From positions 17,880-59,848 of the forward strand of contig JAPOVF010000279.1 of the NCBI GenBank assembly GCA_026708285.1: a DNA stretch of 41,969 nt, read 5' to 3'. The notes under the pieces were generated by a model, which saw only the letters and a program-made list of their open reading frames with translations, was not told where the DNA came from and did not search any database. Shown here piece by piece: positions 18,113 to 24,860 of the stretch. The position numbers and the translations under genes are program-made. Source of the DNA: Acidobacteriota bacterium. Lineage in GTDB: Bacteria; Acidobacteriota; Thermoanaerobaculia; Multivoradales; Multivoraceae. How positions within the stretch are numbered: position 1 is the stretch's first letter; each line of letters begins with the position of its first letter.

Positions 18113-18853
18113 GTGACTCAAGAACTGGTTCTTGCCGACATCGCGGATAGCCGCTTCTACTCGGATGGGAAAGACGGTCCAGTCGTAGAGGTGCATCAGA
18201 GACGGATGGAAGGGCCTGTCCGTCTGGTAAAGGTGACTGAGCGGAAGCACTGCCCTCGAACCACCGGGCAGGTCTTCTTGAGTGATGCGAGCTTGTTTCG
18301 GCAGGACCCGGAAGGGGACCAGCACGACTCGACTCATCCGTCAAAGCACCTCCGGGTCCGGGTCAAGTTCCCGGACGGATGGAGGGACCTGGAAGGAGTT
18401 CAGGAGACCGCTTGGCGGTACTCGCCGGGGTTCATCTACTGCATGACCATGGAGCGCGACGTGGAGCCAAGCGTTGATCTGGGCGTGTTCGGAAGCAAGA
18501 AGGATCCCGTGGCCTCACGTCTACTACTGGACGTGATGGACTTTGCCGCGATGGTAGGTCACTCGCTCGCAGTGGAACTTGGCCTTGAGAGGGTGACGGT
18601 GGTCCACGGCAAGGTTCGTTACTTCGACTATGAGGGGCGCGACAGCGAACTGCACACGACCCACGTCCTTCAATCCCATGGCGGGGCGAGCCCTTCCGTT
18701 GAAGCGACCTTCATCAAGGGCCGGGCCTTTAGGCCGGAGAACGAGTACAGATTCGTGTTCCTTTGCGACCGCAAGGGCTTCGAGGGGGCCGTCCTGCCCG
18801 TCGGCCACTACGCCAGAGGCGGCGACCCGATAACGGTCTGGGAAGCCCTCTGA
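18113..18853 (+). CDS. unrecognised 246-residue accessory protein
   Basis: GTG start (MTQELVLADIADSRF). Soluble, no signal peptide or transmembrane segment, mixed charge. N-terminal part contains RTTGQVFLSDASLFRQDPEGD, the middle DGWRDLEGVQETAWRYSPGFIYCMT, a helix RLLLDVMDFAAMVGHSL, and a C-terminal FIKGRAFRPENEYRFVFLC followed by a short Gly-rich tail. The Lys..Phe..Glu-x-EYRF pattern recalls the end of DUF2971-like proteins, which occur near defence and phage genes, but I cannot confirm membership. Lies just upstream of an IS1595 remnant and toxin-antitoxin relics, in lower-GC DNA, so probably horizontally acquired. The start is uncertain; few ATG/GTG alternatives exist upstream. Confidence 0.65.
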   Translation: MTQELVLADIADSRFYSDGKDGPVVEVHQRRMEGPVRLVKVTERKHCPRTTGQVFLSDASLFRQDPEGDQHDSTHPSKHLRVRVKFPDGWRDLEGVQETAWRYSPGFIYCMTMERDVEPSVDLGVFGSKKDPVASRLLLDVMDFAAMVGHSLAVELGLERVTVVHGKVRYFDYEGRDSELHTTHVLQSHGGASPSVEATFIKGRAFRPENEYRFVFLCDRKGFEGAVLPVGHYARGGDPITVWEAL

Positions 18854-18861
18854 GTTCCCCC

Positions 18862-19065
18862 ATGGCGGAGCAGTGGTTCGCATAGGGTCGATGGCCCGAG
18901 AGCGTCACGTGTCCCGAGTGCGACTCGCACAACGTTCAGGAGCGCCCCGCCCGGAAGCCGCTGCCGTATCGCTGCCGTGACAGCCGAAAGGACTTCCCGG
19001 TGAAGACTGGGAACCTGGGGCTCCAGAAGTGGGCCTGGCGATCGAAGCCACCAGCCGCGATTTGA
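18862..19065 (+). pseudogene. IS1595-family transposase N-terminal remnant
   Basis: In one frame: MAEQWFA, stop (TAG 18883), then GRWPESVTCPECDSHNVQERPARKPLPYRC, RDSRKDFPVKTG and NLGLQKWAWRSK. This matches the N-terminal zinc-ribbon region of IS1595-type transposases (WFa..RWP.g..CP.CGS..v......k...YrCr.CrkdFsvkTGT...s.LgLqkWa). It is broken: there is an in-frame stop near the start, the fourth zinc Cys is Ser (CRDS), about six residues are missing between KTG and LGLQKW, and homology ends by about 19065. No catalytic DDE part and no terminal inverted repeats seen. Confidence 0.7.
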
Positions 19066-19127
19066 CGGCGGGCTCCGAGTGGTTGGAGACGGTGGGCAAA
19101 CGAGCATGCATGCCTGGCCCTGCAAGG

Positions 19128-19364
19128 TCACGGCCAGTCGGCCAGTGCTCTGTCTACGTCCTCGCTGGTGATGGCCTCCGCGTCGGCACGGACGGCGAAG
19201 ACCGTGTCGTCTCCGCCCTTTCGGACGGGAGTGAGGTTGCTGTAGCCGCGCCGAGCGAGTTCCGACAGGGCGCTGCCCAGGCTGCTGCCCCTCCGTGAAG
19301 CCAGCGCCTTGGCCGCGGCCAGCACGTCGCCGTCTATAGTCACAGTAACGCGCACGCAGCGCAT
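19128..19364 (-). CDS. vapB: orphan VapB-like ribbon-helix-helix antitoxin
   Basis: 78 residues from ATG 19364: MRCVRVTVTIDGDVLAAAKALASRRGSSLGSALSELARRGYS is the N-terminal DNA-binding ribbon-helix-helix of VapB-type antitoxins (RVTVTIDxDVLxxAKALA...SLGxxxSELARxG). A C-terminal tail with FAVRADAEAITSEDVDRALAD would contact a toxin. Such genes normally have a PIN-domain vapC directly downstream. Here the minus strand downstream holds no PIN ORF, only the reverse of the IS1595 remnant, so the antitoxin is orphaned. The track's 105-aa version begins inside the divergent promoter. ATG 19364 (or the adjacent ATG three bases upstream) is chosen because the beta-strand starts right there. Confidence 0.75.
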   Translation of the reverse strand: MRCVRVTVTIDGDVLAAAKALASRRGSSLGSALSELARRGYSNLTPVRKGGDDTVFAVRADAEAITSEDVDRALADWP

Positions 19365-19394
19365 CATGACATCAGGGAGTGGTTCGCGGTCCGG

Positions 19395-19429
19395 CTGCGA
19401 ATTGTCGCAGGATGTGAGACACTTGCGAC
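19395..19429 (+). promoter_or_regulatory. candidate antitoxin operator between vapB and higBA
   Basis: CTGCGA-ATTG-TCGCAG (19395-19410) is a perfect 6-bp inverted repeat. A third related half-site, TTGCGAC (19423-19429), forms a wider inverted repeat with GTCGCA (19404-19409). The site lies in the 66-bp divergent gap just before the higB remnant, where autoregulation by the HigA or VapB antitoxin would be expected. Confidence 0.45.
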
Positions 19430-19430
19430 G

Positions 19431-19553
19431 GTGGAGATTCGGCACAAGGGCCTGCGCCAGTTTGCTCTGACGGGCTCGCGTCGCGGGATTCCGGCGGCAA
19501 TGGCGAGCAAGTTACGGCGCATTCTCTCCGATCTGGAGAGCGCGGGCTCGTGA
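19431..19553 (+). pseudogene. higB: truncated higB toxin (N-terminal 40 residues)
   Basis: GTG 19431: VEIRHKGLRQFALTGSRRGIPAAMASKLRRILSDLESAGS, then TGA. It corresponds to the start of HigB-type RelE-superfamily toxins (FRHKGLErf..tGs..Gi...ha.kLr..L..Ld.A), which normally run to about 92 residues. The C-terminal beta-sheet with the catalytic residues (usually LHPLKGDL..YWSV.VNGNWRLTF) is absent. Its stop overlaps the higA GTG by GTGA, so the deletion leaves coupling intact. Probably non-toxic. Confidence 0.7.
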
Positions 19554-19810
19554 CAACGATGGTTGATCCGGCCCATCCGGGGGAGACGCTGCGCGAGTGC
19601 ATCGCCGGCGAGGGCCTCACCGTAACGGGCGCGGCGGAGAGGCTTGCCATTTCGCGCGCGACGCTCCATCGCCTGCTCGCGGGCCAGACGGGCATCACCG
19701 CCGCGCACGCGCTGTCGTTCGAGCGTTGCGGCTGGTCGAACGCCGAGTTCTGGATGCGCCGCCAAGCCGCCTATGATCTTGCGTTGGCTCGCCGCGAGTC
19801 GGCCGCCTGA
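19550..19810 (+). CDS. higA: HigA-type antitoxin (XRE family)
   Basis: 86 residues. VDPAHPGETLRECIAGEGLTVTGAAERLAISRATLHRLLAGQTGITAAHALSFERCGWSNAEFWMRRQAAYDLALAR is a complete HigA antitoxin helix-turn-helix: HPGexLre, a recognition helix after TGAAERLAISRATLHRLL, and a typical C-terminal W..Q.aYDL end. It binds its operator and the HigB toxin; with the toxin truncated it may act only as a repressor. GTG 19550 overlaps the toxin stop; ATG 19559 is an alternative. Sits divergently from the orphan vapB. Confidence 0.88.
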   Translation: MTTMVDPAHPGETLRECIAGEGLTVTGAAERLAISRATLHRLLAGQTGITAAHALSFERCGWSNAEFWMRRQAAYDLALARRESAA

Positions 19811-19885
19811 GATAGCGCGCCCGGACCTCCTACCGTCCCAGCCTCCCGCGGTGCTGGGGTTTCTGCCCCTGCGGCGGAACCAGCA

Positions 19886-20965
19886 CTACCAACGCGGCCG
19901 CGTGCTGACGTAGGCCGGGTCGTTCGTCAGTTGGACGACCTCGCCGGTTTCGATCTCGATCTTCCAGATCTCCCAGTTCCCGGAGCGGTCCGATTCGAAG
20001 ACGATCCAGCGGCCGTCGCGGGAGAACCAGGGGTGGCCGTCGTTCGCGTCGGACACGGTCAGGCGGCGCTGGTTCGAGCCGTCGATGTCGGCCAGGAAGA
20101 TGTCGTCCGTCGGGCCCGTTCGGTTCGTCTGCCAGGCGATCGTCTGGCCGTCGGGTGAGACGGCGGGCCGGCGATGCCGATGATCCCGGTCGGTGAGCGC
20201 GGTGTACGTACCCTGGCCGTAGCCGTCGAAGCGGATGATCGCGATCTCCATTCGCCGTTCGCCGTTCTCGGGCTCGTCTTCGGCCTGGAACAGGACGGCC
20301 CGTCCGAGGCCGACACCGTTGCCAACCGCGAGCGTCGTCGTGTTCGAGGCGTCGATCTGGCGGCGGTCGCTCAGCTCGAGGATCAGGCCCTTGTTGAAGC
20401 CATCGCCCTCAGGACAGTTCCGGGCGTAGACGAGCTGCCGGGTGATCGGCGAGATGCTGGCGTGGTGCACGGCGCAGCCTTCGACTTCGCGTAGCACCTC
20501 GCGCTCGCCGGTCGCGAGGTCTTCGCGGAAGATCCGGGCGCCGGCCTCGACGCCAGCTTCGGCGTCGGTGAACTCGGCGTAGACCACGCTCCTGAGGTCG
20601 AAGGTCAGGGAGGGGTGGTCCAGGTGCTGGGGAACGCCCTTGCGCACCAGGCGCACGCCGCTGCCGTCCCCCTCCATGATCCAGATGTCGGCGCCGCCGT
20701 AGAAGCCGGGGATCGTGGGCGTGGCGCCTGTGTTCGCGAAGCGCTGAAAGACGATCGGCGCCGTGAACTCGGGCTCCGCCGCCGCCGGCGAAGCGCCGGC
20801 ATCCTCGCCTGATGGCGACTCCCCGTTGCCGGCGCAGCCGAGCGCCATCGCCGCGAGAGTCAGAGATGCGACGACGACGGCCGGCGAGTGGTGACGTCCG
20901 ACCGCCCGCGGACGGGCGCTCGGACCGTGACGCTGGTGACGCGCGGACGCGCCACCAGGGTTCAC
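19886..20965 (-). CDS. TolB-like/PD40 beta-propeller lipoprotein
   Basis: 359 residues. A basic N-region and hydrophobic stretch (AVVVASLTLAAMALGC) end in lipobox ALGC, then a low-complexity spacer (AGNGESPSGEDAGASPAAAEPE). The body has PD40/WD40-like TolB blades: HRRPAVSPDGQTIAWQTNR, DDIFLADIDGSNQRRLTVSDANDGHPWFSRDGRWIVFESDRSGNWEIWKIEIETGEVVQLTND. Likely a periplasmic binding or scaffold propeller, not TolB itself, because there is no TolB N-terminal domain or Pal/TolA neighbour. The ATG overlaps the end of the upstream monooxygenase-like gene by four bases (ATGA), so it is translationally coupled and probably functions with that pair. Confidence 0.85.
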   Translation of the reverse strand: MNPGGASARHQRHGPSARPRAVGRHHSPAVVVASLTLAAMALGCAGNGESPSGEDAGASPAAAEPEFTAPIVFQRFANTGATPTIPGFYGGADIWIMEGDGSGVRLVRKGVPQHLDHPSLTFDLRSVVYAEFTDAEAGVEAGARIFREDLATGEREVLREVEGCAVHHASISPITRQLVYARNCPEGDGFNKGLILELSDRRQIDASNTTTLAVGNGVGLGRAVLFQAEDEPENGERRMEIAIIRFDGYGQGTYTALTDRDHRHRRPAVSPDGQTIAWQTNRTGPTDDIFLADIDGSNQRRLTVSDANDGHPWFSRDGRWIVFESDRSGNWEIWKIEIETGEVVQLTNDPAYVSTRPRW

Positions 20966-22203
20966 TGGCCGGCGGGACCCGCCGGGGTCGCTGCCTTGGC
21001 GGCGGCGCTGTCGGCGGCGACATAGTCGATGAAGCCGATCAGCATCTCGTCCGTCGACTCGGCGCCCCAGGTGACGTCGACCGTCGGGTCCGGGTTGTGG
21101 GGGTTGTCGGCCGAGTTGTCGAACGCAGCCGAGACTTCGATCCGGGTCCCGGCCGGCAACCGGAGCGGTTCGGCCAGGTCGTAGGACGTCTGCCAGTTGA
21201 AGTCGTAGCGACTGACGCTCAGCAACTCCCGCTGCTCGCCGTCGGGCAGGAAGGCGGTGTAGGTCATCGACTTGCCGCGGTAGTGCATGTGGGGCGTGAA
21301 CGAGCGGATCACGACGTCCTCGTCGAAGACGTGGGTCGCCTGCGCCCGGTAGTCCGCTTCACCGGCGGGGATGTGGAACGTGGTGTTCAGGATCCAGAGG
21401 TTGACCAGCTCCCTCTCGACCTCCTCGGGCTCGGCGAACCAGAGGGCGACGCGAGTCCGGTCGGTCGCGGCCTCGCCGTTCGGGTGGTAGTGAAAGTCGC
21501 CGAGCAGATTCTGTCCCTTGGGAAGCAGGCGGCCGGTGCCCGGCGGGAAGTGCTGCGGCGCGAAGCCGGCGGCCCAGGCGCCGACCCAGCCTTCCTGGTC
21601 GGGGTCGTCGTCGTCACCGCGCCACAGGATGAAGTGGTGAAGCACCGAGCGATCGCCGGCCTGGACCTCGATTGCGCGAATCCAGCGATCCTCCTCGAAC
21701 CCGGTCTTGATCGGGATGTCGAGGAACTCGTCCGGTCCGTCGGCGGCGACTTCGTGGGGATCGAACTCGTACACCCAGTCCGGCTCGCCGAACGTCCACT
21801 CGCTGGCCTTCTTCGGCTTCTCGTAGACGGGCTCGTCGCCTTCGCCTCGGGGCGCGCCGTTCGCCGCCCAGCGGGTGATCGCCGCGATCTCGTCGTCGCT
21901 CAGGCTGATGTCGTTCGCCCAAGGTCCGTAGCCCGGGTCGGCGTCCCAGGGCGGCATGTCCCGGTTCTCAACCGCGCGGGCAATGGAGCGCGCCCACGGC
22001 CGCGCCTCGCGGTAGGTCCGCAACGACATCGGTCCGATCTCGTCCGGCTGATGGCAGGAGACGCAGTTGGCGTGGAGGATCGGCGCCACGTCGTCGACGA
22101 ACGTGGGCTGGTCGACGTTCACGCCGCCGGCGATGGCCGGCGCCAGCAGGAGAAGTGCCGTGGAGGCGGCTGCGAGGCGCGTCAGGCGGGAGGCTCGGTT
22201 CAT
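20962..22203 (-). CDS. heme-c plus copper monooxygenase-like exported protein, copy B
   Basis: 413 residues. Signal peptide (LAAASTALLLLAPAIAGG), then a short cytochrome-like domain with CVSCHQ (Cys47, Cys50, His51) and PMSLRTYREARPWARSI...RDMPPWDADPG as in the family's N-terminal heme region. The C-terminal part resembles ascorbate-type copper monooxygenases (peptidylglycine hydroxylase/DBH fold): VLHHFILW (His-His), DFHYHPNG, TPHMHYRGK (His-x-His) and TDEMLIGF (Met), matching the order of CuH and CuM ligands. Probably a periplasmic copper/heme oxygenase; substrate unknown. Closely similar along its whole length to the next gene upstream (22.3-23.8 kb). SD GGAG precedes the ATG. Coupled downstream to the lipoprotein. 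Confidence 0.88.
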   Translation of the reverse strand: MNRASRLTRLAAASTALLLLAPAIAGGVNVDQPTFVDDVAPILHANCVSCHQPDEIGPMSLRTYREARPWARSIARAVENRDMPPWDADPGYGPWANDISLSDDEIAAITRWAANGAPRGEGDEPVYEKPKKASEWTFGEPDWVYEFDPHEVAADGPDEFLDIPIKTGFEEDRWIRAIEVQAGDRSVLHHFILWRGDDDDPDQEGWVGAWAAGFAPQHFPPGTGRLLPKGQNLLGDFHYHPNGEAATDRTRVALWFAEPEEVERELVNLWILNTTFHIPAGEADYRAQATHVFDEDVVIRSFTPHMHYRGKSMTYTAFLPDGEQRELLSVSRYDFNWQTSYDLAEPLRLPAGTRIEVSAAFDNSADNPHNPDPTVDVTWGAESTDEMLIGFIDYVAADSAAAKAATPAGPAGQ

Positions 22204-22277
22204 TCGGTGATCTCCGGAACTGTTCGAGATGTGGCTGGGATTGTAGCCGGGACGCCCCCGCCGTGTTCCGGCCCCTC

Positions 22278-23849
22278 CTAGCCTGTCGGCAGAGTGGCCG
22301 GGGTCTCGTTCTCGGCCGGCGTGCCGACCATCTCGCCCGGCCCCATGTCCATCCGCAGCGTGCCGTCGTCCTGAATGGAACCCTTGAGCTGCATCGTGTT
22401 GCCGGGCGTCTCCGCGGTGGCTGTCACGTTGTTGCCGTCCCAGACGATGTCGACGATCGGTGCCGGCAGGACGAGGGTGCCGAACTGGACGAACCAGCCG
22501 CCCGGGACGCCGCCGCGAGGCAGAAGCATGGCGGTCGGCTCGGGCCCCTGGCCCGGCTGGCGTTGTACGTCGAAGCGCCAGGCTTGGCCGGGATGGGTCT
22601 GGGCCAGTTCGGCCAGCTTGGCGAGCACCGGGCTGGCCGGTTTGGGACTGACGCCCTCGGCGGCCACGAAGTCGACGAATCCGATCAGCATCTCGTCGGT
22701 CGAGTCGGTGCCCCAGGTGACGTCGATCGTCGGGTCGGGGTTGTGAGGGTTGTCGGCCGAGTTGTCCCAGTGCGCGGTGACCTCGATCCGCGTACCGGCC
22801 GGCAGGGCGACCGGCTCGACGAAGTTGTAGCCCGTCTGCCAGTTGAAGTCGTATCGGCTGACGCTGAGCAGGTCCTTTTCGCCGCCATCGGGCAGGTGCG
22901 CGGTGTACCTCATGTCCTTGCCGCGGTAGTGCATGTGGGGAGCCAGCGAGCGGATGACGACGTCCTCGGTGAACACGTGGTTCGCGCGTGCCTCGTAGTC
23001 CGGGTCGCCGGCGGGAATCTTGAACGTGGAGTTCATGACCCAGAGGTTGATCAGTTCCTTCTCGACCTCCTCGGGCTCGGCGAACCAGATGCCGATGCGG
23101 GTCTTGTCGGTCGTGGCCGTGCCGTTGGGGTGATAGTGGAAGTCGCCGAGCAGGTTCTGGCCCGCGGGCAACAGGCGGGCGGTGCCCGGCGGGAACTCGT
23201 TCGGCTTCGCGCCGGCGGCCCAGGCGTCGATCCAGGCGTCCTGGACCTCGCTGTTCGGGGCGGCGCGCCAGAGGATGAAATGGTGAACGACCTCACGGTC
23301 GCCGGGCTGGACCTCGACCGCCTTGATCCAGCGGTCTTCCTCGAAGCCGGTCTCGACCGGAATCACGGCGAACTCGTCGGGCCCGTCGGCAGCGACCTCG
23401 AACGGGTCGAACTCGAAGACCCAGTCCGGCTCGCCGAAAGCCCAGTCGCCGTCGCTTGCCGGAGGCTCGTAGACGGGTTCGTCGCCGTCGCCGCGGGGAG
23501 CGCCGCTGCTTGCCCAGCGGGTGATCGCCTCGATCTCCACGTCGCTCAGGGAGATGTCGTTGGAGAAGGGTCCGAAGCCCGGGTCGGCGTCCCACGGCGG
23601 CATGTCGCGGTTCTCGACCGCCCGGGCGATCGAGCGGGCCCAGGGGCGCACCTCGCGGTAGGTGCGCAGTGACATCGGCGCGATCTCTTCCGGCTGGTGG
23701 CAGGAAGCGCAGTTCTCGTGGAGGATCGGCGCGATGTCGTCGACGAAGGTGGGCCGTTCCAGGTTCAGGGCGTGGCTCGCGGCGGGGATGGCGAGCACCG
23801 CGATGGCGGCGACCATGGGCGCGTGGCGGAGCAGGGGAATCCGGTTCAT
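22278..23849 (-). CDS. heme-c plus copper monooxygenase-like exported protein, copy A
   Basis: 523 residues, a tandem paralogue of the preceding entry. Same order: signal peptide, CASCHQ (Cys47/Cys50/His51), PPWDADPGFGPFSNDISLSD, VVHHFILWR, DFHYHPNGT, APHMHYRGKDM and TDEMLIGF. It differs by a C-terminal extension of about 100 residues (QTHPGQAWRFDVQRQPGQG..., LVLPAPIVDIVWDGNNVTATAETPG...) that reads as a beta-rich domain and ends in a Pro/Thr-rich tail. First gene of a three-gene minus-strand operon: copy A, copy B (75 bases later), lipoprotein. AAGGA precedes the ATG. Divergent from the diheme cytochrome. Duplication followed by C-terminal loss or gain is the simplest history. Confidence 0.88.
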   Translation of the reverse strand: MNRIPLLRHAPMVAAIAVLAIPAASHALNLERPTFVDDIAPILHENCASCHQPEEIAPMSLRTYREVRPWARSIARAVENRDMPPWDADPGFGPFSNDISLSDVEIEAITRWASSGAPRGDGDEPVYEPPASDGDWAFGEPDWVFEFDPFEVAADGPDEFAVIPVETGFEEDRWIKAVEVQPGDREVVHHFILWRAAPNSEVQDAWIDAWAAGAKPNEFPPGTARLLPAGQNLLGDFHYHPNGTATTDKTRIGIWFAEPEEVEKELINLWVMNSTFKIPAGDPDYEARANHVFTEDVVIRSLAPHMHYRGKDMRYTAHLPDGGEKDLLSVSRYDFNWQTGYNFVEPVALPAGTRIEVTAHWDNSADNPHNPDPTIDVTWGTDSTDEMLIGFVDFVAAEGVSPKPASPVLAKLAELAQTHPGQAWRFDVQRQPGQGPEPTAMLLPRGGVPGGWFVQFGTLVLPAPIVDIVWDGNNVTATAETPGNTMQLKGSIQDDGTLRMDMGPGEMVGTPAENETPATLPTG

Positions 23850-24014
23850 ATCCAGGTCCTTGAGAGCGGTTTGAACGTGTTCGTGGAAACACGGCGGCCG
23901 CCGGATGCGTTTACAACTCAGGGCGTTGCACTCCGTGACCGCGATGGTTTCGACAGTACCCGACTATACGGCGCTGGTGGCTTCGGGTTTCGGCTTCCGG
24001 CCAGATCCCGGTGC

Positions 24015-24020
24015 TACGCT
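24015..24020 (+). promoter_or_regulatory. -10-like box TACGCT before the diheme cytochrome
   Basis: TACGCT ends 7 nt before the ATG at 24028, fitting the leaderless pattern seen at other genes here. No clear -35. Confidence 0.4.
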
Positions 24021-24027
24021 CGGCGGT

Positions 24028-24858
24028 ATGTTTCCGGTCGGATCGACACGCAGGCGAGGCTTCCTTCCGGCGGCGGTTCTCCTCGTGTCGAGCCTCTGCT
24101 GGGCCGACGGCCTGGCCGCCCAGAACGTGCTTTCGAGGGCGCTCCAGGAACGCATTCAGGAGAATCCGCACACGACCGAAGCGGACGTCGAGGCCGGCGC
24201 CAAGGTGTTCCGCCGCAGTTGCTCGCTCTGCCATGGCGCCGACGGCACCGGCGGCGACGGCCCCGACCTGACGCGCGGCCTGTTCCGCCACGGGAGCAGC
24301 GATGCCGCGCTGTTCCGCAACATCCTGACCGGTATCCCGAACACGGGCATGGGCGGCATCTACCAGCCGGACAGGTCAATCTGGCAGGTCGTGTCCTACG
24401 TGCGCTCGCTCAGCCGGGGCGGGGGCGCGGAAGAAGTGCCGGGCGACCCGAGACGTGGCCGGATGCTGTACATGAGCCGCGGCTCCTGCTCCGATTGCCA
24501 CCGCCTGAACGGCTCGGGCGGACGCATCGGTCCGGACCTGAGCGACCTGGGCTGGCGGCGCGCGCCGGTGCACATCCGGGCTTCCATCGTCGACCCCTCG
24601 GATGAGATGGCCGCTGACTACCGCACGGTCGAAGTCAGGACCAGTGACGGCGGTGTCGTCCGGGGCGTGTTGCGCAACGAGGACCGCTACTCGATCCAGC
24701 TCCTGGACGAGTTCGAGAACCTCCGGTCCTTCCAGAAGACGGACCTCGCGGCGATCGACAAACCGGAGGAGTCCCTGATGCCGCCTCTCAGCAGCTTCTT
24801 CCGCGGCCGGGACCTGGACGATCTCGTCGCCTACCTCTACTCGCTGCGACCGGAGTGA
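24028..24858 (+). CDS. exported diheme cytochrome c with C-terminal heme-binding-type domain
   Basis: 276 residues. Signal peptide (RRRGFLPAAVLLVSSLCWADGLAAQ), then two class-I-like heme sites: CSLCHG (Cys65, Cys68, His69) with likely Met ligand in NTGMGG (about 108), and CSDCHR (Cys154, Cys157, His158). The rest, DYRTVEVRTSDGGVVRGVLRNEDRYSIQLLDEFENLRSFQKTDLAAI...LMPPLSSF...DLDDLVAYLYSL, matches the putative heme-binding domain best known from Planctomycetes-type cytochromes. The start at 24028 puts the signal peptide at the N-terminus; the track start 23905 is too early. Its stop overlaps the region of the PQQ dehydrogenase start, so it should be the dehydrogenase's electron acceptor. Confidence 0.9.
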   Translation: MFPVGSTRRRGFLPAAVLLVSSLCWADGLAAQNVLSRALQERIQENPHTTEADVEAGAKVFRRSCSLCHGADGTGGDGPDLTRGLFRHGSSDAALFRNILTGIPNTGMGGIYQPDRSIWQVVSYVRSLSRGGGAEEVPGDPRRGRMLYMSRGSCSDCHRLNGSGGRIGPDLSDLGWRRAPVHIRASIVDPSDEMAADYRTVEVRTSDGGVVRGVLRNEDRYSIQLLDEFENLRSFQKTDLAAIDKPEESLMPPLSSFFRGRDLDDLVAYLYSLRPE

Positions 24859-24860
24859 AG

